NCBI RefSeq assembly: GCF_030161395.1
Contig: NZ_BSST01000001.1
Location: 3,162,001 to 3,226,000, forward strand
DNA from: Thalassotalea insulae
GTDB taxonomy: Bacteria > Pseudomonadota > Gammaproteobacteria > Enterobacterales > Alteromonadaceae
Reading direction: 5' to 3'
DNA length: 64,000 bases
Both the position numbers and the translations under genes were made by a program. The notes beneath the pieces are model-generated. The model searched no databases. It worked only from the letters and a program-made list of their open reading frames with translations, and had not been told where the DNA came from. Shown here piece by piece: positions 52,930 through 61,050 of the stretch; the stretch's first letter is position 1; each line of letters starts with the position of its first letter.

Positions 52930-54033
52930 TCATGCTTCCTCTAGGTTGGCTTGGTTAATAAACTGACAAATGTAATCACCGACTTCACTGGTGGTTTTTG
53001 CTTGATTTTTACTATCTTCAGGTAATAAATCAGCGGTTAATATGCGGTTATCTAACGCGCTGGTGACTGCTTGTTCAATTATTTGTGCGGCTTTATCCTG
53101 ATCTAGGCTGTAACGTAGCATTAATGCGGCAGATAAAATTTGTGCGATCGGGTTGGCAATGCCTTGTCCGGCAATGTCAGGAGCACTGCCGCCTGCTGGT
53201 TCGTACATGCCAAAGCCTTCAGCATTTAAACTAGCGGATGGTAATAGCCCCATGGAACCTGTGATCATAGCGCAAATATCCGATAGAATATCGCCAAATA
53301 GGTTAGGGCACAGCATGACATCAAATTGATTTGGATCTCGCACTAACTGCATTGCCGCGTTATCAACGTATAGATGCTCATAATCAATCTCAGGGTATTC
53401 ACTTGCGACTTCTTCAACCACCTGACGCCATAATTGTGAGGTGGCTAATACATTCGCTTTATCAACCGAAGTGACCTTGTTATTACGTTTTTTCGCCGCT
53501 TGAAAAGCTAAATGAGCGATACGTTTAATTTCCTGGCGAGAATAAAACATTGAGTCAAAGCCGGTTTCTTCATCACCTTCGCCGCGTCTGCCTTTCGGCT
53601 CTCCAAAGTAGATATCGCCGGTTAACTCACGGATCACTAATACATCAAAACCTTGTGCTGATATATCACTGCGTAAGGTTGATAAGCTGGCTAATGCAGG
53701 CTGTAAGGTCGCAGGGCGCATATTGCAAAATAAGTCAAAATGACCACGAAGGCCTAATAATGCGCAGCGCTCTGGCTGTTCTGTGGGAGGTAAATTTGCC
53801 CACTTTGGCCCGCCGACTGAACCAAATAATATTGCATCCGCTTGTTCACAGCCTGCTAACGTTGCTGGCGGCAGTGCGTTGCCATGATTATCAATGGCCG
53901 CACCACCAACATCATAATCTGTGGTGTTAATCGTGATCTGAAATTTGTCAGCGATACAGGCTAATACCTTCTTTGCCTCTATCATGACTTCGGGGCCGAT
54001 ACCGTCACCGGCTAATATTGCAATGTTTGACAT
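52930..54033 (-). CDS. leuB: 3-isopropylmalate dehydrogenase
   Basis: This 367-residue protein oxidises and decarboxylates 3-isopropylmalate to 2-oxoisocaproate, using NAD. It has the substrate-specificity region RELTGDIYFGEPKGR, the metal-binding YEHLYVDNAAMQLVRDP, and GILSDICAM-like FGDILSDICAMITGSMGLLPS. Both ends are close to neighbours (37 bp after leuA, 2 bp before leuC). Confidence 0.96.
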   Translation of the reverse strand: MSNIAILAGDGIGPEVMIEAKKVLACIADKFQITINTTDYDVGGAAIDNHGNALPPATLAGCEQADAILFGSVGGPKWANLPPTEQPERCALLGLRGHFDLFCNMRPATLQPALASLSTLRSDISAQGFDVLVIRELTGDIYFGEPKGRRGEGDEETGFDSMFYSRQEIKRIAHLAFQAAKKRNNKVTSVDKANVLATSQLWRQVVEEVASEYPEIDYEHLYVDNAAMQLVRDPNQFDVMLCPNLFGDILSDICAMITGSMGLLPSASLNAEGFGMYEPAGGSAPDIAGQGIANPIAQILSAALMLRYSLDQDKAAQIIEQAVTSALDNRILTADLLPEDSKNQAKTTSEVGDYICQFINQANLEEA

Positions 54034-54070
54034 GCTTTCTAACCTTAATTGTTAATCTGCTTACTGTTAA

Positions 54071-55624
54071 TTACACTTGTGCTATTTTTTGCTGTTCTTT
54101 GATTTCGGCAATGGTTTTTGCTCGATGTATGCTGTTTAAACAATGGATTAATGCTTGCCCTGATGCTTCAATAACATCGGTGGCTAATCCATAACCATGA
54201 AAATTACGCCCATGCCAATTGACGACTAAGTCTGCTTTTCCTAAGCCATCTTCGCCGGTACCTTTGTTGGAAATCTTATAGTCAGAAACTTCAAAGTCGA
54301 TATCAACCGCTTGTTTTATCGCTCGGTATAAACTATCGACCGGACCGTTACCCGTTGCCGAGGTGATTTGATTCTGCTGTCCCGAAACTAGCTTAATACT
54401 TGCCGTTGCAAATTCTCCGACGCCACATTGAACATTCATGGTTTCTAAGTGGTAAAAGTCTTTTTCTTCTTGCTGTTGAATATTGAACAATAACGCTTCT
54501 AAGTCATCATCAAAAACCTGCCCTTTCTTATCTGCTAGTGCTAAAAAGTCATCATATAACTCATCCAAGTGATAATCACTTTCCTGATAACCTAAGCTTT
54601 CCATACGGTGTTTAATCACATGACGACCGCTACGTGAGGTTAGATTTAACTTAGTTTTGGCGATGCCGACACTTTCCGGGGTCATAATTTCATAGGTATT
54701 GGCAGCCTTTAACATCCCATCCTGATGAATACCGGATGAATGACTAAAAGCATTACTGCCAACAATGGCTTTGTTAGGTTGAACGGGCATATTGCACAAT
54801 TGGCTGACTAATTTAGAGCTACGAGCAATTTCTTGATGGTTAATGTTTGTATGAACACCTAGGAAATCCTGACGGGTTTTAATGATCATAGCGACTTCTT
54901 CTAACGAGCAATTACCGGCGCGCTCACCGATGCCGTTAATGGTACATTCTATTTGGCGGGCACCAACCTGTACTGCTGAAATAGAGTTAGCGACGGCTAA
55001 GCCTAAATCATTGTGACAATGGACGGAAATGACCGCCTGATCTATATTGGGTACGCGATTAAAAAGTTGCGTGATAATGCCACCAAACTCATTCGGTATG
55101 GTATAACCGACAGTGTCTGGAATATTGACGGTCGTTGCACCAGCTTTAATGGCATTTTCGACCATGCGACATAAATTATCGATTGGCGTACGTCCGGCAT
55201 CTTCACAGGAAAACTCAACATCATCAGTAAACTTTCGTGCATATTTAATGGCATTAATCGCCATTGCTTCAACATCGTCAAAGCCTTTGCGCAATTTTTG
55301 TTGGACATGGACATCAGATGTCGAAATAAAGGTATGAATACGAAACTGATCTGCTACCTTTAGCGCATCAGCACAGGCTTTAATATCAGCTTCAACCGCG
55401 CGTGATAAACCACAAACAATAGAGTTTTTAACTGTTTTGGCAATTTGTTGGACTGATTGAAAATCTCCGGGGGATGATACCGGAAAACCGGCTTCAATAA
55501 TATCAGCACCTAAACGTTCAATCGCTTGTGCAATTTGCAGCTTTTCATGTACCGATAAGCTGGCTGTTAATGCTTGTTCACCATCACGCAAAGTGGTATC
55601 AAATATGATGACTCGATTATCCAT
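54071..55624 (-). CDS. leuA: 2-isopropylmalate synthase
   Basis: This 517-residue enzyme condenses acetyl-CoA with 2-oxoisovalerate as the first committed step of leucine synthesis. It begins VIIFDTTLRDGEQAL, the metal-ligand signature, and has HCHNDLGLAVANS. The C-terminal domain (about 390-510) is the leucine-binding regulatory region. It is the first structural gene after a leader peptide and attenuator. Confidence 0.96.
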   Translation of the reverse strand: MDNRVIIFDTTLRDGEQALTASLSVHEKLQIAQAIERLGADIIEAGFPVSSPGDFQSVQQIAKTVKNSIVCGLSRAVEADIKACADALKVADQFRIHTFISTSDVHVQQKLRKGFDDVEAMAINAIKYARKFTDDVEFSCEDAGRTPIDNLCRMVENAIKAGATTVNIPDTVGYTIPNEFGGIITQLFNRVPNIDQAVISVHCHNDLGLAVANSISAVQVGARQIECTINGIGERAGNCSLEEVAMIIKTRQDFLGVHTNINHQEIARSSKLVSQLCNMPVQPNKAIVGSNAFSHSSGIHQDGMLKAANTYEIMTPESVGIAKTKLNLTSRSGRHVIKHRMESLGYQESDYHLDELYDDFLALADKKGQVFDDDLEALLFNIQQQEEKDFYHLETMNVQCGVGEFATASIKLVSGQQNQITSATGNGPVDSLYRAIKQAVDIDFEVSDYKISNKGTGEDGLGKADLVVNWHGRNFHGYGLATDVIEASGQALIHCLNSIHRAKTIAEIKEQQKIAQV

Positions 55625-55665
55625 GTTTCTTTCCTTTATTTGTGACTAGCAGCTAAAAGCGAGCA

Positions 55666-55698
55666 TAAAAAAACCCGCGGTTATTAGCGCGGGTTTTA
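55666..55698 (-). terminator. leu operon attenuator terminator
   Basis: On the minus strand AAAACCCGCG (55697-55688) pairs with CGCGGGTTTT (55679-55670) around an 8-base loop, followed by a T-run to 55667. It lies between the leader peptide stop and the leuA start, the place for an attenuator. Confidence 0.9.
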
Positions 55699-55724
55699 GT
55701 GATTTTGTAAAGCTTAATGAATTT

Positions 55725-55799
55725 TTAGCAAACACAACCTATCCGCGCATTTTTTGCGAGGAGTAAGAGGTTAATAATTAAAATTTTTGCTGTTTTCAT
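55725..55799 (-). CDS. leuL: leu operon leader peptide LeuL
   Basis: This 24-residue peptide has four consecutive leucines at residues 11-14 (codons CTC TTA CTC CTC) after MKTAKILIIN. When charged leucyl-tRNA is scarce the ribosome should stall there and prevent the terminator at 55666-55698. It ends about 27 bases before the attenuator. The peptide is too short for ordinary gene finding but its design leaves little doubt. Confidence 0.9.
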   Translation of the reverse strand: MKTAKILIINLLLLAKNARIGCVC

Positions 55800-56024
55800 T
55801 CGTTAAGTCTGTAAAGTGTTTTAGTCATCTAATGACTTCGCTAAGCTATTAGTAACGTATTTGCTCAAATATTGTCAAACTTATTTTGATAGTAAAAATG
55901 TCTAAAGTTATTAACTATTCATATAAGTCGTCATAGTAACTTGTTTTTGCTTGTTTTTATTATTAGTGGAAATCTTAATATTGTTAAGTAAAATGAAGGT
56001 AAGTCATCATTAATATTGTTAGGT
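55800..56024. other. Divergent control region, leu operon / CDP-glycerol gene
   Basis: 225 bp between leuL and the glycerophosphotransferase gene. It holds the leu promoter (55849-55878) and the inverted repeat TATTTG-AG-CAAATA in its spacer. No promoter for the plus-strand gene was assigned with confidence. Confidence 0.5.
55849..55878 (-). promoter_or_regulatory. Putative leu operon promoter with operator-like dyad
   Basis: On the minus strand TTGACA (55878-55873) is followed after 18 bp by TACTAA (55854-55849). The spacer contains the dyad TATTTG-AG-CAAATA. The leader ATG is about 50 bases downstream. Confidence 0.55.
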
Positions 56025-57077
56025 ATGTCAGATAAGCTAGAGAAGTCAAAAAAAGAATATCGCTACCTTTTTTATGTTACTTTATCTTACTCTTTTAGTA
56101 TTTTAAGACCGATAGCAGAGCAAATAACAAAGCAAGGAGCAAAATTTGCCTGGTTTGTGCCACAAGGAGCGGAAGCTGAAAGTTACTTGTTGGCGGAAGA
56201 TAATCGTTTAATTGATGTTGATGCGGTCATGGCGTTTGCTCCAGATGCGGTGTTAGCGCCAGGTAATTATATTCCCGATTTTTTTCCTGGCATTAAAGTA
56301 CAAGTATTTCATGGCTTTGATTCCGGTAAGAAAAATAAATTTAATATCCGGGGATTCTTTGATTTATATTGCACTCAGGGGCCGAATATTACTCAGGCCT
56401 TTAAGCAAATCAACGATGGTACATGTGAAATTGTTGAAACAGGTTGGGGGAAACTGGATGCTTTGTTCAATCCGCATCCGTTGACCGCTTCCTACCGAAC
56501 TGCAGCGCCGTTAATTTTATATGCACCTACATTTTCTCCTAAGCTGACTAGCACTTATTCGTTATTACCTGAAATTAAATCCTTATTGAAACATCAAGCA
56601 TGGCAGTGGTTGGTTAAGCTTCATCCCAAAGCAACAGCTGAAGAAATCGCGATGTTTAAAGCGCTCGAGTGTGACAAGTTACGTTTTGTTGAAACGGCAG
56701 AGTTGATCCCGCTGTTACAAGCGGCGGATGTTTTGCTGTCTGATACTTCGTCGGTATTGGCTGAATTTGCACTACAGCAAAAGCCGGTAGTCGCGCTGAA
56801 TAATCGCCGGCCAGAATCTTGGATGATACATTTTACTCAGGCAAGTGATCTTAAAGAAAACCTTGAATTGGCGTTAAATTGCCCGCCGCAGCAACTCGAC
56901 AAAATTAACGCCCATTGTCATGCGATTCATCCGCTGCGCGATGGTAAGTCCAGTGAGCGCACGCTGGCGGCAATTAACTGGTTAATTGATAAAGGCACGG
57001 CACATTTAAAGGCAAAACCATTGAATCTACGCCGGCGCCTAAAAATGCGTAAGAAATTGAATTATTGGAAGTTTTAG
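56025..57077 (+). CDS. CDP-glycerol glycerophosphotransferase family protein
   Basis: This 350-residue protein starts at the ATG at 56025 (MSDKLEKSKKEYRYL). It has the family's GFDSGKK/HG region (VQVFHGFDSGKKNKFNIRG) and the late LLSDTSSVLAEFALQQKPVV motif shared with TagF/TagB proteins. These transfer glycerol phosphate from CDP-glycerol to a lipid or sugar acceptor. It is convergent with the Wzi gene and belongs to a cluster with a cytidylyltransferase and a second homologue. No signal peptide is seen, so it acts at the inner face of the inner membrane. The start is uncertain because no good ribosome-binding site lies before either candidate. Confidence 0.88.
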   Translation: MSDKLEKSKKEYRYLFYVTLSYSFSILRPIAEQITKQGAKFAWFVPQGAEAESYLLAEDNRLIDVDAVMAFAPDAVLAPGNYIPDFFPGIKVQVFHGFDSGKKNKFNIRGFFDLYCTQGPNITQAFKQINDGTCEIVETGWGKLDALFNPHPLTASYRTAAPLILYAPTFSPKLTSTYSLLPEIKSLLKHQAWQWLVKLHPKATAEEIAMFKALECDKLRFVETAELIPLLQAADVLLSDTSSVLAEFALQQKPVVALNNRRPESWMIHFTQASDLKENLELALNCPPQQLDKINAHCHAIHPLRDGKSSERTLAAINWLIDKGTAHLKAKPLNLRRRLKMRKKLNYWKF

Positions 57078-57096
57078 TAGCGGTAATCCCGCTACT
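57076..57096. terminator. Shared hairpin, glycerophosphotransferase / wzi
   Basis: AGTAGCGG (57076-57083) pairs with CCGCTACT (57089-57096) around TAATC. It overlaps the end of the plus-strand gene and the 3' end of the minus-strand gene; only weak T tracts flank it. Confidence 0.45.
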
Positions 57097-58621
57097 GATT
57101 ATATTCTAGTTTGATAAATAGGTTGCTATTGTTGTCATCACTTTTATTGTTGTTAAAGCGAGAACGACTGAGCTCTGTGCCAAAGGTCAAGCGCCAGTTT
57201 CTATAGCTGTGTTGCACTTTAGCGGACAGCATCAGCATATTTTCAGCTATCGGCGTTAGGGGGTTGCCGATGAGCTTATTATCTATAGCCTTATCGTGAT
57301 TATCCTTATTTAGCTGTAACCAACGAGCTTTAAATTCAAATTGGGTGTTACTGGCGGATTGTGAAATAGCGCCCATAACTAAGCTTGTTGCATCATTGTC
57401 ATACAAGCTACCAACCGTTTTACCATGATAGCGCATTCCGGTTTGGTAAATATGATGTTCGTAGTAACAATCACCTATGCTGCTGGTACCGTCACCATTA
57501 TGGCCGTCTTTACAGAGCGCATAGGTGTCAGTGCCTTCGAGGTAAAGTTTCCAGTGATAATTAAATGCGGTGATTTGGGTTTCAATATTTGCCTGATAGC
57601 GTTCTTCACCAAAGATACTTAAACCGCCTTTACGATCACCATCTTCGGCAATCATAGTGGCAGATACAGCGACTGGATGGTTGAATAATGTTGTTGACCA
57701 GCGAAGATCATAGCCAGCCAATTGATTGCCTGGTTCTTTACCTGCTGCACATTCATCTACTGTTGGGCCGTTACCACCACAATTATCCAAACCTTTTAAG
57801 ACATCGATAAAGGTTGAAAAATTACCCGGGCGGTCTTTTCCTGCCCATTGAGCCAGTCGGGTGATACCAATTTCCCAATTTTGTGCTGGTTTAAAATTCA
57901 GGCGAAAGCCCCAGAGCAATGCATCTTTAACAACTCGTTTATCATCCATCTGCCCCATAAAAGTGGTAACTGTCCAGGGGATACTAAACTCCGTCCAGGG
58001 GATAGTCACCGGCTCGGCAGATTTACGTGATAATGCCAGTGCCGGCATAGGTCGGGCGTTATTGGTTACGCTTAAACTACTGTCAATGCCTGGTCCCCAC
58101 CACCGGTCTTGCATTCCAGCTGAAAAGACCCAGTTGCCCCAGAAAAAAGCGCCATAGCTGCCATCGAAACGTAACTTATCTTCATTCTCTTCGGCGGATA
58201 CGCTATAAGTGGTTGATATTTTGGCTGCAATACTATCGCCGATATAAGTAGTGCTGATCTTAGCGTTATTTTTAGTGCGAAAATCTTCACCAAAGCTGGT
58301 AAAACGTTTATCTTTTGCTGCCAGATCTAAGGATAAAGTTTTCTGGTTATGTTTCGCTAAACGAAGCTGATGTCGAACATAGAGCAGGGCTTGTTGAGTA
58401 GGCTTATCCAGTTTGAATAAGTAGGCCTGACTGATATCTTTGGCGATATCATGCCACATCAACGGAAAGGTTGTTACCGGAGTCGTGATAACGCCTTTAT
58501 CGGCAAGTAGCTGAATATTGGCTCGTAAGAAGGTATTACTGGTGTCTACCCAAGGTTCAGCGTTACTAGTAACGCAGGCAAATAATGCCAGTACAGCAAC
58601 AGTCAGATTTAATTTTTTCAT
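57092..58621 (-). CDS. Wzi-family capsule assembly outer-membrane protein
   Basis: This 509-residue protein has a signal peptide (cleavage after about residue 21, TSNAEPW), then a short helical region and a beta barrel of about 18 strands ending in LFIKLEYNQ. Features of the capsule assembly Wzi family include GNWVFSAGMQDRWWGPG and the aromatic-rich strands. Wzi binds capsule at the cell surface and helps anchor it. It follows the TagD-like gene by 7 bp, linking the polymer made from CDP-glycerol to surface attachment. Confidence 0.85.
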   Translation of the reverse strand: MKKLNLTVAVLALFACVTSNAEPWVDTSNTFLRANIQLLADKGVITTPVTTFPLMWHDIAKDISQAYLFKLDKPTQQALLYVRHQLRLAKHNQKTLSLDLAAKDKRFTSFGEDFRTKNNAKISTTYIGDSIAAKISTTYSVSAEENEDKLRFDGSYGAFFWGNWVFSAGMQDRWWGPGIDSSLSVTNNARPMPALALSRKSAEPVTIPWTEFSIPWTVTTFMGQMDDKRVVKDALLWGFRLNFKPAQNWEIGITRLAQWAGKDRPGNFSTFIDVLKGLDNCGGNGPTVDECAAGKEPGNQLAGYDLRWSTTLFNHPVAVSATMIAEDGDRKGGLSIFGEERYQANIETQITAFNYHWKLYLEGTDTYALCKDGHNGDGTSSIGDCYYEHHIYQTGMRYHGKTVGSLYDNDATSLVMGAISQSASNTQFEFKARWLQLNKDNHDKAIDNKLIGNPLTPIAENMLMLSAKVQHSYRNWRLTFGTELSRSRFNNNKSDDNNSNLFIKLEYNQ

Positions 58622-58628
58622 TGAGTTA

Positions 58629-59045
58629 TTATTTTATTTTGTCTAATACTTCTCGTAACTTAGTACTGGAGGTATGGCTGGTATAAGGGAAGTAAAGGAT
58701 TTCAACGCCAACTTTGGCGAAATCTTTTTCGATTTGGTTCCATTTATCTGTGCCTTTCCAATCGTCGCCGACAAACATGCGGTCGAACTTCAGATTATTC
58801 CAGGCTTCCATTTTGTCATAATTGACTTGTGGTACCACTTCATCAACAAATTTTATTGCTTCGACAATTTCCATGCGCTCATTAAATGGGATCACAGGTT
58901 TTTTATTTTTAGCGGCTAACGATAACTCATCGCTGGTAACGCCAACGATAAGATAATCACACTCAAGTTTTGCCCGCTTTAAGACGTTTAAGTGTCCAAT
59001 ATGGAATAGATCAAATACACCTGTGGTATAGCCAATTTTCTTCAT
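58629..59045 (-). CDS. Glycerol-3-phosphate cytidylyltransferase (TagD-like)
   Basis: This 138-residue protein has the nucleotidyltransferase motif HIGH in GVFDLFHIGHLNVLKRAK and the C-terminal TSSTKLRE that binds CTP. RMFVGDDWKGTDKWNQIE matches TagD/GCT proteins. It makes CDP-glycerol from glycerol 3-phosphate and CTP, the donor used by the two transferases in this cluster. It lies 7 bp before wzi and 92 bp after the second transferase gene. Confidence 0.9.
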   Translation of the reverse strand: MKKIGYTTGVFDLFHIGHLNVLKRAKLECDYLIVGVTSDELSLAAKNKKPVIPFNERMEIVEAIKFVDEVVPQVNYDKMEAWNNLKFDRMFVGDDWKGTDKWNQIEKDFAKVGVEILYFPYTSHTSSTKLREVLDKIK

Positions 59046-59069
59046 TTTATGCCTACTTACTCAATATTT

Positions 59070-59115
59070 ATCGGCGCTATTTTACATTATGCCCGGTGAT
59101 TGCGATAGCACCGAT
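59070..59115. repeat. Hairpin between the transferase and TagD genes
   Basis: ATCGGCGCTAT (59070-59080) pairs with ATAGCACCGAT (59105-59115) with one G-T wobble. No T-run follows, so it may be a weak terminator or an mRNA processing site. Confidence 0.35.
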
Positions 59116-59137
59116 AGGATAATTTGTTGTAAAAATG

Positions 59138-60211
59138 TTAGCGCTTGCGATGACTCACCAGATAATCAACTATACGGACACTGGCATTACCATCTAAGTT
59201 ACCGGCAAGTTTTTCAGCATAGGCCAAGCGTGTTGTTTCCAATTGCTTAGGATTTGCGATCTGTTGTTCCACTAAATGAGCTAATTGCTGGTAGTTTTTA
59301 GCATGCACGGCAATTTCGGCATATTCACCATAATCTTGATCCATACGCTTTTTAAAACGATAGGAAAATATACCGCGATAGCTCCAGCGTAATTTTAGAA
59401 AATCACACCAGATCACAGGTTTATTTAATGCGGCAAATTCGAATAGCGCGGACGAAGCATCACTGATCATCAGGTCTGCACTGGTCAAAAATGGTACTAA
59501 TGAGTAATCACTTACTTTAGCAAGGTAAACATTAGGGTAAGTTTGCCAATGTTCCAGTAAGGATCTTTGTTGGTAATATTTTTCTTTGCTTAATGAAAAG
59601 TAGTGAGGTTTGAGTAAAATATTGTAGTGGCTAAATTGCTCTGGCCAATTTTTAGGAAAGCATTCAATACTGCTCGGATAAAACGTCGGCGCATAGAGTA
59701 AGGTTTTCTTTTCTGGGGCCAGCCCTAATTCATCGAGTTTAAAGCCTTGAGTTTCACCATTAATAATCGGATCGAGTTTACAGAAACCGACATTGACAAA
59801 GTTGTCATCAGGGTACATTGCATTAAACCGATCGGTACGGTATTGACCTTCGACAAATCGCACTGAAGTTGCGGTATCTGATTTAGTATAATAACTGGCT
59901 TTTGGCCCAATACCGTGGCCAAGTTGTACTGATTGACTGACTTGGTGTACCAGAGACAAATGGGGAAAACTATTGGCAAATACCACCCAATCCGCTTTTT
60001 CTTTTTGATAAAACTCAACGGCTTGTTGTTCATTATCAACCCAGATATAGTCGAGTGATTCTTGCGCTATGATGCTATTAATAATGTCATCGTGAATGCC
60101 GCGGTAGAAAACAAATATTGCGCTACCTGCGTTTGATTTTAGTAATTGATGGTAAACAGGTAAATATTGAGGAAGATAGTATAAGTGCAGGACATCGAAA
60201 ATAATTTTCAT
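59138..60211 (-). CDS. CDP-glycerol glycerophosphotransferase family protein (second copy)
   Basis: This 357-residue protein shares with the gene at 56025 the HGIGPKASYYTKSDT region and LMISDASSALFEFAALNKPV. The two are divergent paralogues and may add successive units. Its ATG directly follows the T9 tail of an upstream terminator hairpin, leaving no room for a ribosome-binding site. An alternative start or regulated read-through is therefore possible. Confidence 0.85.
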   Translation of the reverse strand: MKIIFDVLHLYYLPQYLPVYHQLLKSNAGSAIFVFYRGIHDDIINSIIAQESLDYIWVDNEQQAVEFYQKEKADWVVFANSFPHLSLVHQVSQSVQLGHGIGPKASYYTKSDTATSVRFVEGQYRTDRFNAMYPDDNFVNVGFCKLDPIINGETQGFKLDELGLAPEKKTLLYAPTFYPSSIECFPKNWPEQFSHYNILLKPHYFSLSKEKYYQQRSLLEHWQTYPNVYLAKVSDYSLVPFLTSADLMISDASSALFEFAALNKPVIWCDFLKLRWSYRGIFSYRFKKRMDQDYGEYAEIAVHAKNYQQLAHLVEQQIANPKQLETTRLAYAEKLAGNLDGNASVRIVDYLVSHRKR

Positions 60212-60264
60212 AAAAAAAAATAAGCATTCAAGATAAAACTGAGATTAGTTTATCATGAATGCTT
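60212..60264 (-). terminator. Terminator after the SH3 gene, abutting the transferase start
   Basis: On the minus strand AAGCATTCATGATAAACT (60264-60247) pairs with AGTTTTATCTTGAATGCTT (60240-60222), one mismatch and one bulge, around AATCTC, followed by a run of nine T (60220-60212). The next base begins the ATG of the transferase gene. Confidence 0.8.
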
Positions 60265-60290
60265 GATTGCCATAGTAGAAATTGTTGCTG

Positions 60291-60902
60291 TTACTTCCAA
60301 CTGTCCATGCTGGATTTTTTACGTGCTGCCAGACGCGGTAAAATCAGACCAAACAGTAGACCGATGCCAAGCACGATAGCACCATTAAAAAAGTATTCTT
60401 TTTTGATCGCCATATCTTGGGTTGATAACTGTGATGTAGTCTCAGTAAGTTCTTGTGTTAGCTGACTTATTTGTTGATTCAATTGCTTAGTCTGCTCACT
60501 TAGCTTAACTATTTCTCTATTCGCTGTTGCCAGATCACTGGTCGTTTGCAAATTGATGTCTTCACTGTCGGCTAACTTGGTATTAAGTTCTGCAATCATC
60601 ACTCGTAAACCAGGCTTAGTACTGACGTATTTAGCTTCAACCCAAGTGGCTCTCTCTTTAGTATCGATTATTTGATAATAGCCATTCTCTTGTTTACCAG
60701 TGAGTTTTATTTCATCACCAGCATTGATGCTACCTAAAATACGGTAATTATTACCTGGACCAGCATGCATGTAGATAAATAAGTCATCTGAGATATAAGC
60801 GGTGGTGAAATTATCGTCGATTGTTTGCTCTGTCTCTTCTGCGTGACCGATAAAACTAGTGGCGATTAATACACTTGCCAGCAAACATGTAATTTTTTTC
60901 AT
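60291..60902 (-). CDS. SH3-domain membrane protein (YgiM / TIGR04211 type)
   Basis: This 203-residue protein has a signal peptide (SFIGHAEE), then a bacterial SH3 domain (about 30-95; LFIYMHAGPGNNYRILGSIN, ATWVEAKYVS), a coiled coil (about 100-165) and a C-terminal membrane segment (GAIVLGIGLLFGLILPRLAA). This order matches E. coli YgiM. The function is unclear; SH3 and coiled-coil regions suggest a periplasmic, peptidoglycan-proximal role. It diverges from the CYTH gene at 61051. Confidence 0.88.
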   Translation of the reverse strand: MKKITCLLASVLIATSFIGHAEETEQTIDDNFTTAYISDDLFIYMHAGPGNNYRILGSINAGDEIKLTGKQENGYYQIIDTKERATWVEAKYVSTKPGLRVMIAELNTKLADSEDINLQTTSDLATANREIVKLSEQTKQLNQQISQLTQELTETTSQLSTQDMAIKKEYFFNGAIVLGIGLLFGLILPRLAARKKSSMDSWK

Positions 60903-61050
60903 TTAGTTACCAAAATGTCTCTCTTCTTATTCTAGGGAAAATAGTAGGGCTTTGTGTCGCTGATAGCAAGGAAAAATATTGCTTCATTGGCTGAGCTTTT
61001 GTAAGGTTAATCAATCGATAAGTCGCTATTTTGAAAATTTTAAGGCGTAT

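Noticed and set aside
54000..55620. Open frames opposite leuA-leuB and other operon genes (for example 53550-53930 and 55113-55337 on plus)
   Set aside because: They are antisense to full-length leucine biosynthesis enzymes and have no family features or ribosome-binding sites.
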